DNA from: [Phialemoniopsis] sp. UDSM-2020
Taxonomy: Eukaryota > Ascomycota > Sordariomycetes > Thyridiales > Thyridiaceae
Reading direction: 5' to 3'
Length of the DNA: 64,000 nt
NCBI GenBank assembly: GCA_018873225.1
Contig: JAEILZ010000008.1
Coordinates: 1,116,001 to 1,180,000 of the forward strand
Shown here: in pieces, positions 1 through 12,231 of the stretch
Position numbering within the stretch: the first letter of the stretch is position 1
How the letters are laid out: each line of letters opens with the position of its first letter
Notes under the pieces: generated by a model
What the model was told of the DNA's origin: nothing
The model's input: only the letters and a program-made list of their open reading frames with translations
The model's database searches: none
Made by a program: the position numbers and the translations under genes

Positions 1-1154
1 AATTGCCCAAGATTGTCTTGTCACATCGTTTATAGAACATTGGTAGCTGACGGAGCCCTGCCGCTGTTTTGTTGCTGCAGTAATACCTACTGTCCTGATT
101 ACCAAGGGTCTAGGCCAAGTGTCGACGCACCAGTAGCGTCAAATTGGTGGTGCCTAGGGACACACTCAAGAAAGGTTGAGTGTGACAAAATGAATAGCTT
201 GGGGATGACGTTCTTCATATAGACGTGGCCCAGAGATCGCTGCCCATACTATGCGGCTCTGCATCCCTCCTCCCCCCCAAATCGCTACTGGACGTTCTGA
301 CGATGGTAAGGACACACTTCTCTTTTCTCTCTGCCAGATCTGGTTGGTGGCGTCTGGCGCTGTCAACCCCGCTAAATTGCTCTGGTGAGAGAATCCCACT
401 AAACCATCACCACACCAACATCAATTGGCCAATTGCAGCAATATGGACAGGTGGTAGCGGACCGATGCCCCGGGCGTGAGTGGGCCATTTAGCGACCCCT
501 TTAGCGATGCTTCTGGAGGAGGGGAGTTGAGGAAGACGCAGAGAAAAGCGAGATTTTAACCCCTGAATTTTTCCGGCAGGCAGGGCCAATCCAACCCTCA
601 CTAACACCGATCCTGCCTGGCGTCGCCTACTGGCGTGCTCCTCTTGCGTCTTGGTGGTTGGCCAAGCGCCACCAAAATCTGGAGCGAGTCGAGTGACTAC
701 TGAAGCGAGCCAGAGACCCAGAGGCGGGCGGACAAAAATTACACGGTTCAAGGTGCCGGTGCAAGTGCGCGGCCTCTTTTCTGTGGGTGAAATCACCGTG
801 TGGAGTAATTCTGCGCGCGCGACCGAAGAAAGAAGCTCTGTCCATCCCCATCAATTAACCCCATCCCATCATCCCCCAGCAGCCATCAGCCTCCTTTCCC
901 AGATCAGCACGACTGCCAGCAGCACCAACGACACCAACTCTTTTTTTCTCTTACTACCCCGTTAACTATCCTCGTGATAGCCTATCTCTTGTTTTCTCTC
1001 TCTTCCCCTCTTTCAAATCCTTTGCCGATTTACTTTACTTGATACCCCAGGTTGCTGCTATCGCTGCTGCTGCTACTGCGAGTCGTCTACTTGCACACAC
1101 ACAAAATCTTCCTCCGTGCGCCGCGACGACGACGCCGGAACAATCGCCGCAAAC
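1..1154. other. Upstream region of squalene synthase gene, no gene seen
   Basis: I see no convincing coding sequence here. The last 300 bases (about 845-1040) are rich in C and T with few purines, which is typical of promoter and 5' leader regions of highly expressed filamentous-fungal genes, and they run up to the ERG9 start codon. Short open frames on both strands lack recognisable domains or splice-consistent extensions. Confidence 0.5.
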
Positions 1155-2783
1155 ATGGTTTCCGCCGGCCAGGTTCTCTATCTGCTCGTCCACCCCAGAC
1201 AGCTACGATCCATCATTCAATGGTGCGTGCTTGCGCCTCTCTCTGTTCCTTGTATCCAAGCTACCAGACTTTTGATTCTGACATCTCTTTCCCCCTCAAT
1301 AGGAAGACGTGGCACGACCCCGTCCACCGTCGCGATGTCAAGACCGAGACGCCTAGCGAGAAGGCCTGCTTCAAGTACCTCGATCTCACCTCGCGCAGTT
1401 TCTCTGCTGTCATTCAGGAGCTCAACCCCGAGCTTCTGATGCCCGTCACCATCTTCTACCTGTGCTTGCGCGGCCTCGACACCATCGAGGATGACATGAC
1501 CCTCGACATCGAGAAGAAGGAGCCCCTGCTGCGCGACTTCCACAACATCATGGAGCAGGACGGTTGGAACTTCACCGAGAGCGGCCCCAACGAGAAGGAC
1601 CGCGAGCTGCTCGTCCACTTTGACGAGGTCATCGTCGAGATGAAGAAGGTCAAGCCCGAATACTACGCCATCATCAAGGACATCACCGACAAGATGGGCA
1701 ACGGTATGGCTGACTACGCCCGCAACGCCGAGTTCAACGAGAACGGCGTCAACTCGGTCAAGGACTACGAGCTGTACTGCCACTACGTCGCCGGCCTCGT
1801 TGGCGACGGCTGCACCCGCCTCTTCGTCGAGTCCAAGCTGGCCAACCCCGTGCTGCTGAATAGGCCAGACCTGACCGAGTCCATGGGTCAGTTCCTGCAA
1901 AAGGTCAACATCATCCGTGACGTGCGCGAGGACTGGGACGACGGCAGGCGGTTCTGGCCCAAGGAGATCTGGAGCAAGTACGTCGACAAGTGGGACGACC
2001 TCTTCCGCCCCGAGAACAGACAGCAGGCCGTCTTCTGCCAGTCCGAGATGATCCTCAATGCCCTTAAGCACGCCGACGAGTGCCTTTTCTACATGGCTGG
2101 CATGCGCGACCAGTCCGTCTTCAACTTCGTCGCCATTCCCCAGTCCATGGCCATCGCTACCCTCGAGGTCATCTTCCAGAACCCGGCAATGTTTGACCGC
2201 AACATCAAGATCACAAAGGGCGACGCCTGCCAGCTCATGATCGAGTCCACCCAGAACCTGCGCATAGTGTGCGACGTGTTTAGGCGGTACACGAGGAGGA
2301 TACAACAGAAGAACGACCCCAAGGACCCCAACTACACGGCCATCAGCCTGCAGTGCGCCAAGGTGAGCATTTTCATATACCAGCTCCACGCTGTGATGTC
2401 TTTCAATTGGCTAACATGGGCTGTGCCATAGATCGAGCAATTCATCGAGTCCGTTTTCCCTACGCAAGATATCAAGAAGATCACTGCCGCGCAGTCGGCC
2501 AAGAGGGCGGGCGAGAGCGAGTCGTCGATGGACCTGACCGAGGCCGCCATGCTGATTGGTGCTGTTCTGGCTGCGCTGTTGTTGATTGGTGGTATGATGG
2601 TAAGTTGCTGCGTCCTCCCGCTTGAACCTGGCCGAGTACTGGATGCTGACCTGTTTTCACCAGATCGGAGCGGCATGGCTCCTCGGCGCACAGTTCGACA
2701 AGCTCTTCTCCGACATGAAGGTGCCCGGCACGCCCGATATGCTGCCGCCGGCCGGCCACACTGGCGGTCGCGACGAGTTGTGA
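1155..2783 (+). CDS. ERG9: Squalene synthase (farnesyl-diphosphate farnesyltransferase)
   Basis: Condenses two farnesyl diphosphates head to head into squalene, the first committed step of ergosterol synthesis, at the ER membrane. Exons 1155-1222, 1303-2362, 2432-2599 and 2664-2783 give 471 residues, normal for fungi. The first Asp-rich motif DTIEDD is at about 82-87 and the second, around VREDWDD, at about 230; both bind the diphosphate-magnesium groups. The [12 protein letters not shown] segment is also typical. A hydrophobic C-terminal helix (about 413-440) anchors the enzyme, leaving a short tail. The start at 1155 is chosen because the conserved N-terminus with [11 protein letters not shown] is encoded by exon 1; an upstream in-frame reading through intron 1 is not credible. 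The four exons keep phase throughout. Confidence 0.97.
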
Positions 2784-4260
2784 TCCATACATCACCGTCC
2801 GCCCGTGTCTTTCGCTTCATCGAATGTCATTTTAATGTCTTTTTTAACAAAACAAAAGATGTAACAAAGCCAGGTATATATAATTCACAGCCGATCCGAG
2901 CTCCCCGAGTCAGGGGATCATATCACGGCGTTTTGAAGAGCGAAGGCCTTTTCCTTCTTTCTCGGCCCAGAAGGCTCATACCACCAGGCAGCTAGTAGCA
3001 GCATGTGTGTCTGTGCATCTAATACTAAAGAAGAGAAAGAAGAGCATGATGAATGGCATGGTTGCGCGTCCCTGTTCGCATGACGTGAAGAAGGAGAGCT
3101 ATCTCTCATACAAACCATAGCACGGATGTCAAATTGCAATCCAAGTCCTATCAATGACTGCGGTTGTGCCGAAGATGTGCTGATAGCAAACCCTTTTACC
3201 GGTGTAGCGAGTAGCCTGGCATCCGGGCACGGCTCTCCTGGGCTCTCTGCGCGATTTTATATCCGCGTAGGGCCTGGAGAGACGGACTGCATACATTTCT
3301 TTTTTCGTACGTGTAGATGTTTCGGGACGAGATCAACGCCAAGCCGGTGTGAGATAAAACGTCGGACGTGCCAGAGAAGGCAAAACGACAAGATTCGTCA
3401 GCGCCCGCCAAAGCTCATCTTTCTTAGCTATATTTATCCCCTACCGAAAAGGGACGCGTAACATTGGAATCTTGCTCTCTTCTGTTTTGAAGAAAGAGTG
3501 AGTGGCAATGCCGTACCAAGCTGCCGCATACGGCAAGTGTTTTATCTTCAGGGTTCCGAGCGACACTTCGCATGAATGTCTTGTGCTTGGCCCTCTGCAG
3601 ATCCAACGCCTTGCCCCGGGCGATCATCCACAGCCATGAGACTGCCAACGGTTCGTCTTTTGCTTACTTGCTGAACGGGTACTGTTGCAGATTCCTGGCC
3701 ATCTTTTCCATTTGCCGTTCGGCATGAAGGTTCTAGGAGATTAGGAGAGTAAAAATTGAGCAGTGGGCGAGCAGATCATCCGCCAAGTGTGCGTCCCTAC
3801 GTGCATCGTGAGGATTGTTTTATCGTGTCTTATATTCAGGGTCCTTTCTTCTTCTCTGGAATTGTCCAAAGCATTTCCCAAACAGTATTTTGGAAGATGC
3901 ATACCCTTGCGTGATTGTATTTCTTGTCCCGTGCACCTTGTAGGCGCAAAGATCGTACTCAGACCTTGAGAAATAAGCGTAACAAGCGATACAAACACAC
4001 TTTTGCAAACAACGGAAATTTTGAAGTGATTTTTGATTCTTTCCTCATTGCCTTCGAACATGCGGAACGCGCGATGAATGATATTAACGATCAAGTCTCT
4101 CTCTCCCCTCCCAAACAAGTCTAAAGATTCCTGTGCTCTTCCGCTGAACCCTCGTGAAAAGATGCCCCCGTTTTTTCTATGCTCGTAAAATGATAAAATA
4201 TCCTTTGTACAATTATATGAGCAACGAATCAACTACTCCCCCTTTATGTCATGACCTCGT
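2784..4260. other. Intergenic, convergent 3' ends of ERG9 and subtilase
   Basis: This stretch separates the 3' ends of two convergent genes. It is less GC-rich than the flanking exons. Open frames on either strand (for example 3741-4232 on the minus strand) have no domain, no biased codon use and no splice-supported extension, so I call no gene. Confidence 0.5.
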
Positions 4261-5605
4261 CTATTTGTTGCCGTTGTTGGCAATGAGGTTGGTCGTCCCC
4301 CGCTCGTTGCCCTTGACCGAGGCGCCCGTGCCCGCCGCCAGCGTCGTGATGCGGTCGGCCACCTCGTCGATGTCGGTGATGCCCTCGAGCGCCATGAGGT
4401 ACGCCGCCAGGCCCGCGATGTGCGGGCTGGCCATGCTGGTGCCGCTCAGCGTCGCGCTGGCCGTGTTGCTCGTGATGCCGACGCTCTGGACGTTGACGCC
4501 GGGGGCGAAGACGTCGACGAACTGGCCAAAGTTGCTGAAGCTCGCCTTGCGGTCGTTGCGCTGGTCGATGGCGCCGACGGTGATGGCGCCCGCGGCGGAG
4601 GCGGGGCTGTCGTTGGCGGCGTCCTGGTCCTCGTTGCCGGCGGCGACGACGGGGACGACGCCCGCGGCGCGGATGTTGTTGATGGCCTCGTTGATGGCGC
4701 GCGACCTGGAGCCGCCGAGAGACATGTTCATGACGGCCTTGCCGGCGAGCTTCTGCTGCTGGGCCGTCTGCGCGACAAAGTTCATGCCGGCGATGACGCC
4801 CGAGTTGGAGCCGCCGCCCTGGGCGTCGAGGACCTTGACGCCGACCAGCTTGACGTTCTTGGCCACGCCGAAAGTCTTGCCGCCAATGGTGCCGGCGACG
4901 TGGGAGCCGTGGCCGTTCTCGTCGGTGTCCTATCATGACAACTGTTAGATTTTCTGTGGAGAGTGTATCAGGGGGTGCTTTTGTTTCAGGATTACGTACC
5001 ACGTCGTTGACAAAGTTGGCGGCCATGGTCGCCCGGCCCTCGAACTCGGTGTGCGTGGTCATGATGCCCGTGTCGACGACGAAAGCAGTGATGCCCTGGC
5101 CGGCGCTGTCGTCAAAGACGTAGCCGCTCGTGCCGGCGGCCGCGTGGCTCAGGCGAGCCAGGCCCGTGGGGGCGTTGGTCTGCGTCTGGGCGGCGAGGAT
5201 CTCGACGCGGGCGTCCTGCTCGATGTACTCGACCTCGGGGGAGTTGAAGATGTCGACCATCATCTTGTCGTCGGCCTCAAGGGACATGCCCCTCCAGCCG
5301 CCGAGCTGGAAGCTGTTGGCGAGCGTGCTCAGGGGCCGGCCGTCGAGACCGCGCTTGCCGATGTTGCGCTTGGCGACGGTGGCCATGATGTTGCTCTGGA
5401 AGGTGGCGACGGCGTCATCGTCAAAGGTCTTGTTGTAGACGACGATGTAGGCGTTGGGGATCAGGTTCTTGGCGTTCGGGTTGGAGATGGGCACGCCGAG
5501 GATCGAGGGCTTGTTGCTGCCCCTCGCTGGAGCGGCGTCGGCGGCCGGGGCGAGGCAGGCAGCCAGGATGGCCAGAGGAGCCAGGAGTGATGAAAGGGGC
5601 GCCAT
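4261..5605 (-). CDS. Secreted subtilisin-like serine protease (S8A, proteinase K type)
   Basis: Extracellular endopeptidase of the proteinase K/oryzin family. Exons 5000-5605 and 4261-4929 (70-nt intron, phase 0) give 424 residues. A signal peptide covers about residues 1-24, followed by an I9 inhibitor propeptide (about 45-130, with [10 protein letters not shown] and VEYIEQDA). The catalytic domain has Asp178 in VVDTGI, His209 in NGHGSHVAG and Ser367 in [11 protein letters not shown], so the triad is complete; AAGNED carries the oxyanion asparagine. The intron falls just before the histidine block, and reading through it destroys the frame after the Asp block. A CTTATAAG element lies about 190 bp upstream of the start. 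Members of this family serve nutrient acquisition or, in pathogens of insects, nematodes or fungi, host cuticle degradation; the sequence alone does not decide which. Confidence 0.95.
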
Positions 5606-8600
5606 TGTGATGGTGGTTTACTTGTCTGGACAAGGAAGGAGAAGAAGAGGAAGAGTGACGGTAGAGATTCAGGGACAAAGAGGTATCAGAGAATCCGAGG
5701 AAAAGAGAGAGATATTGCCGCGAGAGATAGCTCTGCTAACCAGGCAGGCAGAATGATCGTGATGTGAATCGAAAAAGAGGCTTATGAAGCTCTTATAAGG
5801 AAAGGCTACGCATAAACTATGCGATGATGGCTGTGTGTGGGAAAAGGGAAAGGTGAGGAGGATCTACCGCCGGAGAGAATCGAAAAAGAAGGATCAAAAA
5901 GGATCAAGAGGCGCCCGCATGAACTGAAGAACCAAAGGTCACGATGCAAACAGATGAAAGACGGGATGGAGGCGGCTGGCCGCTATTTAAGAGGCTCAGA
6001 CGCTCGCTACACCTGGCTCTAGGATCCTCGCTCCTTTGAGATCCATCTTGATAGAGGCAAGCGTGGAAGGGGGTACGAAGTACGCCCGGGGGGCATGTGT
6101 ATGGGGCCATATGTCAAGCTCAGGGGCAAACATGAGAGAGAGATACTTTACCTGACTTGAACTTTCAACATGGCATGGCGGGCGGGCCAAGGTCCAACAT
6201 GGGAAAGGGCTCGCATTGAATGGGACAGTAGGAGGAAACCCTGCTCCCTCAGGTCGAGAGGGAGAGCTACGTGCTCCCCTGTCTCTAATCACAAGTGTTA
6301 TGCATTGGGGTCCTCTGTTGACAAAGGAAGAACCGGACCCCTGGAGCGTCTGGCTTGTCGTCGTCCTGGGCTAGACCAGGGAGTGGAGGAGGGCGCACGC
6401 AGCCTCAAATGCCAAGTCAAACGTCAAACCCCGGAGTGGGCGACCCACCCCAGTCAAGCGAGCCGGTTTCGTCCAGACAGCTCGTGTCCCACTCGCAATG
6501 GACATGCTGCCGTTTAACCTCTGACGCCGTGAGCGTGAGAGACAGAGTGTACGACTTTGTGCGGCTACGAGGTCGCCGCTGGCCCCCTAACCCCCCAAAC
6601 GGTCGGGCGCCGGAACAGGCTGGGCTGGTCAGTAGTACCACCAAGGCCACGCCTCAGTGTCTCGGCGTCCCTCTTGCTCTCTCTCTTTCCTGGGAAATAT
6701 ATATTAACATCCCCCGTTTGCGGTCGCAATAGATGAGGCCGAGTCGCACCTTGACCATGCGGCTCACAGACTCTCTGGTTGCAAAGCATGAGAGATCGCC
6801 CGGGGCCACCACCCGCGGCTGAGGGCGGCCGTGTTTACAGCGCGCGAACAGACTGCGCTTTCATGCTGTGCGAGCTAACCGCCATTGGCAAAGCAAGATT
6901 TTGGGTAGTGATTACACGGAATAGGCGTGGCCCCCGCCCACCGCCCCCTCGCCTCAGTGCTAGCAGTGGGAGGACGAGGCTCATGCAGCGCGCACAGAGA
7001 CCACAGGTACCGAAATAGCACACACACACATGGGCAGCAAACCGGACCAGAGGGGAAACAGTGGCTGATGGTGCGATAGCGCTGATTGGCTGAGCATGGT
7101 GTTCCTTCGTAAGATTGCGGGAGGGCTTGGCCGCCTGGTCCCTTGGCTTGGTTGTGCTGTTTGCTTGACACGATCATATGAACGGGCACACGCTCCGCCA
7201 CCTCATCAGATAAAGGGACGGCGATATGCGTAGGGATCGATCTGCGGGGGTTCGTCCAGTCAGGGAATTTCCCGGTATTTCTTGCATCGTGCAATTTGAT
7301 GCGATGGCAGGTTACCTGCCCTGTCCAGCAGCTCGGTCGACGTCACTGTCACCGTCACTGTCACCGTCGCATATTTGTGATGGCTTAATCTCACGGTCAC
7401 CACTGGTGCGTTGGCGGCTCAGCACGGCAGACCGCAGATTGTCCGCCCATGCGCTTGCTATCCCGAGATGGCAATTGGAGGATGAGCCGCCGACCTCCTT
7501 GTACGAAAGCGTGGCGTGTTAAGAGTCTTTTTGACAGGGAAGACAAAGGACCTCTGTGCTGTTTGTTATGTTGTGTCTTGTCTTGCCCGCTGTTGCATTG
7601 TCGATGGTCATGTCTCACGGGCCTTCATTTTGTTTGCTTGCCAAGTTGCCAGAGGCCCGGCGATGATAGGTCTGTCAGCAGCGACGCCGTCCGCGGCCAA
7701 ATTTCCAAGATGCTAGCTCTGTAGGCTCACCTGCCAGCCTTGGCGCAGAGCGAAGTGCTCAGTGGTGCGAGTTCGAAACTGACCATTGCTACAGGCCGCG
7801 TCGCTCGCCAGCGGAGCTAGTCGTCTCAGATCGGGCTGTTCTAGATCAGAAATCAAGCCAATCCCCCCAGAAGACGAAATGGAAGGCCTAGGGAATGCCC
7901 GCAGGCGATCAAATGCTACTCAACTCAGTAAGGTCAAGTGTACGCGAAAGCGCTAGGGATCCTGGTAGGTGCAGGGCTCTGTATGAGATCTCCCCTAGGG
8001 ATGCGACTCCCTGCAAGGGTGCCAGGCCTTTGGGCAGCCTATGAGGACTGACAAAAGGAAGAATTGGCGTGAGTGGAAACAAGAGTGATTCGGAGAGTTA
8101 CAGAAGCGCCGGGCCACGAATCTCGCTGCGGATTGGTGCCCAGGTGGTGTTCTGGGCGTTTTGATGTGCATCTGAAACCGAAACTTGGGCGCCGCACCCT
8201 CCCTTTTTTCGTCCCACAAGATTATCACTGCCCCACTTGCCAAAAGAGCCTTCTGCATCGTCACCTCAACCGACACTTTCTTGTTCTTCCATGTTGATAT
8301 TCTGAAGTGCAACAATTGCATTTGATACACAGCTCTACAAAAAAGGCTACTCATATATGTGGTGCATAGTTCAGGTCATCCGGACATGACGTCGCACAAG
8401 TAGCGGGAGTAAATTTCCACAGAGAACGATATCTGAGATGAGTCCTTCTTGTACCTGCCTCGATTTCTCAACTGCGACAACACCATGGTCATCAAATAAG
8501 CTGAAGCCGACTACCATTAAGCCTCTGAGGCAATGGATAAGCCTCTATATTTTCCAGTTCCTTTCTCACCTTGACCGCAAATGAGAGGAAATGGCAACCA

Positions 8601-8645
8601 CCAGAGAGAACGGAAAAGGGGCATGTCATGTGAAACAAGGCTTCT
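5606..8645. other. 3-kb gene-free intergenic region
   Basis: No coding region could be supported. The first 250 bases are the promoter and 5' leader of the subtilase, with TATA-like CTTATAAG at about 5790-5797. The rest holds short random open frames, a CA run near 7019-7030 and a short tandem repeat at 7342-7365. I found no tRNA cloverleaf, transposase-like frame or terminal repeats. Its length is unusual beside the compact regions to the right and could hide a non-coding RNA or decayed element. Confidence 0.4.
7342..7365. repeat. Two tandem copies of a 12-bp unit
   Basis: Two perfect adjacent copies of GTCACTGTCACC lie here, followed by a partial third (GTCGC). It is a minor microsatellite-like repeat within a gene-free region and carries no evident function. 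Confidence 0.7.
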
Positions 8646-9221
8646 TTATGTCGCCGCAGAGTGAACAATCTTGATGAGGATTCCCTGAGGTGTGTAGCCG
8701 GAGGCCAGGTATTCGTCGGTCTGGTACGCGGGGTTGGACGCGTTGACGAGCACGCCGAGGGATCCTCCGTCGGAAAGGCAGCCTATGATGGCGGCCTGCT
8801 TCTGCGCGTCGGTCGCCTTGTCGCCACCATCGATGGTCGCGGCGATGTCGTCGAACAGCACGGACGAGTTGCCGACCGGATCAAGGTGCTTGGCCAGTGC
8901 CAGCGCCGTACCGCGCGTATACAGGCTCCACTCGGCGCAGTCGGCCGTGTCCGCTGCCGGCATGGTGAAGAAGGCTGGCTTGCGCGGATTCTGCCGGCCG
9001 TAGCGCCGAAGGTAGGATCCGATGTAGGCGACGTCGGCTAGGTCCACGTCCTGCGGTGCGGCGCCCCTTTCGCCGCTGTAGCAGAGCAACGCCGACGTCT
9101 CATCGTTGAAGCACACCTGCGCCGCACGCGGTGTTGTCGCCCGAGCCACGGCAGCCGCTGTCAAAGTGAGGTGAACAGTGGCTAGCGCCAGGGCGCAGGA
9201 ACGGCCGAGGGTGGGCAGCAT
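8646..9221 (-). CDS. Small secreted protein of unknown function
   Basis: A single-exon frame of 191 residues that I cannot assign to a named family. The N-terminus has a signal peptide (about residues 1-28, hydrophobic core LALATVHLTLTAAAVA). The mature part has four cysteines (in VCFND, LLCYSG, ADCAEW and GCLSD), enough for two disulfides, and one N-glycosylation sequon at NSS. It is acidic and Ala/Asp-rich with GC-rich third positions, unlike the flanking AT-richer DNA, which supports real coding. It stands alone, about 3 kb from the subtilase promoter and 1 kb from the next gene. It could be a secreted effector-like or cell-wall protein; that is inference only. Confidence 0.65.
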   Translation of the reverse strand: MLPTLGRSCALALATVHLTLTAAAVARATTPRAAQVCFNDETSALLCYSGERGAAPQDVDLADVAYIGSYLRRYGRQNPRKPAFFTMPAADTADCAEWSLYTRGTALALAKHLDPVGNSSVLFDDIAATIDGGDKATDAQKQAAIIGCLSDGGSLGVLVNASNPAYQTDEYLASGYTPQGILIKIVHSAAT

Positions 9222-10232
9222 TGCGGTGAACTACTCGAAGCAATGGAACTCGGAGGAAAGTTTGCGTCTGTTAGAGAATGTCGCACTGTATGTTACTTGC
9301 AATTTCGCTGCAATGATCCAGATATACTGCGCCTAGAGTCTCGGCGGGTGATTGTGTGACCTTTTTATGCGCTTACCTCTCAACTGCGTGCCGTCGTGGG
9401 AGATGACCAAATAAGCTATCAACTGATCCTTCCTACTTTCATACTATCTAGTTTGAGACGCGTCCATATTTTGTTGCAATCATCGGCCCGGCCCGTCCGT
9501 CTTGTTCATCAGCGATCTATGCGCCAGCGGACAGGAGCCTGATCTCGGCATGCAGAATCCCTGTACCCCGATCCGCGAAATATCTCCATGCATGGGTGTA
9601 TATCGCGTCCTGTAAAGCACATATAGTCAGGTTGTTGGTAATTTCCTGACTCTCGTACTCAGATGTTTGCAAATAGCCGTGAAGACAACGCAACACGAAG
9701 TCTAGCCCCCAGGCGCAGACATGTAACAATTCGACAACTTAGCTTGGGTCTGAAGTAATTTATTACGTCCTCGCATAGGACCCTGCAGCAGCATCAGCTG
9801 AACCAACACTGCTACGGTGGTACCGAGATGGACCTTGCAGAATGCTGGACGCCTAATCGATCAAGACCTCGTGAGGGGTATAACAGCATTGCAGCGTCGT
9901 TGGTCATATATTGTGAAAGTCTAGGCCATGGTCCGAGTAAATAGCCGGACAGTCACTCCTAGACTCAGAGTGACCACATGATATTTTTAGATAGAACTCG
10001 GAGGTCAAGACGCAGCAGAGCGGAAGGTCCAGAAAAAGCATGGGCCTGGAGTTACAGGATGCCTTGCTTTCAGCGTAAGATTTCAAATTCACCAACGGCC
10101 AAAGATTCATTGCGTGTTTGGTATTACCTTGCTAATCAGACCGCTGCGGAATAGAGAGGAAAGGACACAAGTGTAGGGAAACAAATGTTGCGGCGAGTAT
10201 GTCCGCTGTGATGGTCATCTGTCCTGATAACA
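9222..10232. other. Intergenic, no gene seen
   Basis: The right part holds the 3' flank of the membrane-protein gene and the left part the promoter of the small secreted protein. Only short frames without domains are present. Confidence 0.45.
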
Positions 10233-11291
10233 TTAAAGTGTAATGTGACCCGTTGCACTACCCTCGAAGAGTGCGACAAAGAACATGACCAAAAACCCTA
10301 CTCCAGTTAAGAAATACGCTACTTGTGTGTGCACACTGATATAGAAAGTAAAAACATGCTCGAAGAAATGTGCGAATGACCTCCAAGGACCAATAGGCCA
10401 TTGAATATCTGCCTTCGATCTCAATATCTGCGCACTGGCAAGCAGAATAAAAGCCAGAGTTTGCATCAGCAACGCGGTCAAGCTCAATGAGCCGCGACTC
10501 CGCAGTCCCTGTAAAGTCCATACCTCGTAAAGGATTTGGAGAACCAGGAAGACCATACTGGCAGGGATCAATAGGCCAACCCAGACGGTGCCGCCAATGA
10601 TGTACACCGCTATGAAATGGACCCAACCCGTTGGATCATCCACGTCGAAGAAAGAACTCTGGTTGTACCAAAGGAATGCCAGAGACACGGGCAGCACGGT
10701 TATGACCACGGTACTAATGGTTGCCAACAGGGTCGTTGACGAGACTCCGGGCTCGGGATACTCGACCGGATCATCTGGTGTGGACGGCGTTCGATATCTC
10801 AGGTATACCACGAGCCTTTTGAGGTACGCTGTCTGTTAGATAGAGTGACATAGAGATGACATAGGGAGTGGCCGACTAAGCCTAAGACTTACAAGACAAC
10901 GGAAAGCACAAATTGCACAGCAGCCTGAATGAAGCCGAGCAGGGACGAGAAGGCCTTCCATCCGCGGTAGGGTCCACCATTGACGCAGTTGAAGGCGCTG
11001 TAGAATATTGTATGCTGTAAGCGCAGAGCGAGAATCAGCGTCGAGGAGAGACAATGGAAGAGAATGTATCGTGATGAGACCGCGCGGGTTCCGTGCCGGG
11101 CAATGCAGAGGTACTGTGGAACGTAAGATGCCACAATGAAGAGGCACAGTAGACTAGGACGCAAAGTTAGCCAACGCACGATAGCGACTAAGTTGCGTCA
11201 GAGCGGGAGAGGTAGGTCTGTACGTTTCTAAGACGGTACGTGGGATGGACTGGTAGGTCGGGTGTGTCTCGCACCGATCCGTGTCCATCAT
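10233..11291 (-). CDS. Seven-helix membrane protein, PQ-loop-like
   Basis: Integral membrane protein of unknown substrate. Exons 11224-11291, 10893-11153 and 10233-10815 give 303 residues. Intron 1 (11154-11223) has a perfect GGCTAAC branch site before CCTAG, and the spliced frame joins a short polar leader (start MMDTDRCETHP) to the first helix. A PQ dipeptide at about residues 35-36 in ASYVPQYL, ending a hydrophobic helix, resembles the PQ-loop motif of cystinosin/SWEET-like transporters. About seven hydrophobic segments follow. The acceptor of intron 2 (after 10816) was chosen because it alone keeps the reading phase with the GTAAGT donor; it is less certain than intron 1. Fungal relatives are annotated as hypothetical or PQ-loop proteins, so the function is open. 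Confidence 0.75.
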
Positions 11292-12231
11292 GTCGGAAGA
11301 AGAGACCAGAGCCAATGTCTCAAGGTTGTGCTTCTCGTGGCCTAGTCTTGCCGAGCGCGAAGGTATCGAAGAGGGGAAGAGGCTGGTGTCAGGGATTGCA
11401 AGGACAGGGACTGGGCAGAAAAGGTGACCCTATCTCGCGAGATTTATTTCAAAGGCAGAGACGGGACCTCATAAACCTAGATGCCTAAATGCCCATTGCT
11501 TACCGCTGCACGCGCGCATGCCTGCACTGCAAGGCTGTAATCACGGCCCGACTGCGAGTACGAGCTGCATCCTGCGGTTCCCCTCAGTGCTATGTTCACC
11601 GGCTTAATCAGCCAGCGCTTTGTTCGCGAGAGCGCGGGTAATTTGAGAACTGCGAGCTTCGGCTAACTGTCAGCCAATGACTTGCTGGTCAGACCGACCC
11701 AGCGCCACGGATGGGGTGCTATAGCAAGATTGCTTCTTGATATCAAATTGATATGAAGCAACTCGGGCCACCACTCCGTTGACCCAGAATTCCACCTTGA
11801 ATGAGAGATAGATTTCCAGCAACCTTCGCCATGCCTACAGCTTCCGTATGTAGTATGCCGGACATCTGCAGGGTCGCGGAATGTATCCACTAGCTACGGG
11901 ATGCAACGCAGAATAGGGGTCTCATAAAGGATTATGATTTTGCCATTACTCCGTTGATAGTAGCTACAGCAACAACTTGTGTCATTCACCGAAATAGCCT
12001 TATCAATATCTCGATCAGGAGGGCTGGACATGATCGTCTATCTCGGGAGTATGGCTCGGCCCGATGCATCTGTAGATTTGTCGTCTGCATACTTGAGATG
12101 AGTGTATGCTGATGTTTGGGTACTGAACGACTCCGGCGACTGGCTCCTGTCACATCTTAGTTTCAATCTCCGAGCCAACACTGTTTGCTCATCGTCAACT
12201 GGTAGTACCTTCCATCTGGTGCACTTCCAGT
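11292..12231. other. Divergent promoter region, no gene seen
   Basis: This is a shared upstream region between the membrane-protein gene on the minus strand and the GH55-SGNH gene on the plus strand. No coding sequence with a recognisable product was found. Confidence 0.45.

Noticed and set aside
1217..2389. 390-residue open frame antisense to squalene synthase
   Set aside because: It lies wholly opposite a conserved enzyme with GC-rich third positions; its Leu/Val/Asp-rich sequence is what such antisense reading produces and it has no domain.
1052..2431. Single long frame through ERG9 intron 1 and into intron 2
   Set aside because: It replaces the conserved N-terminus by non-homologous sequence; splice sites at 1223-1302 and 2363-2431 restore the family pattern.
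7750..7800. TTCGAAA motif resembling a tRNA T-loop
   Set aside because: No flanking 5-bp stem, no acceptor or anticodon arm can be drawn.
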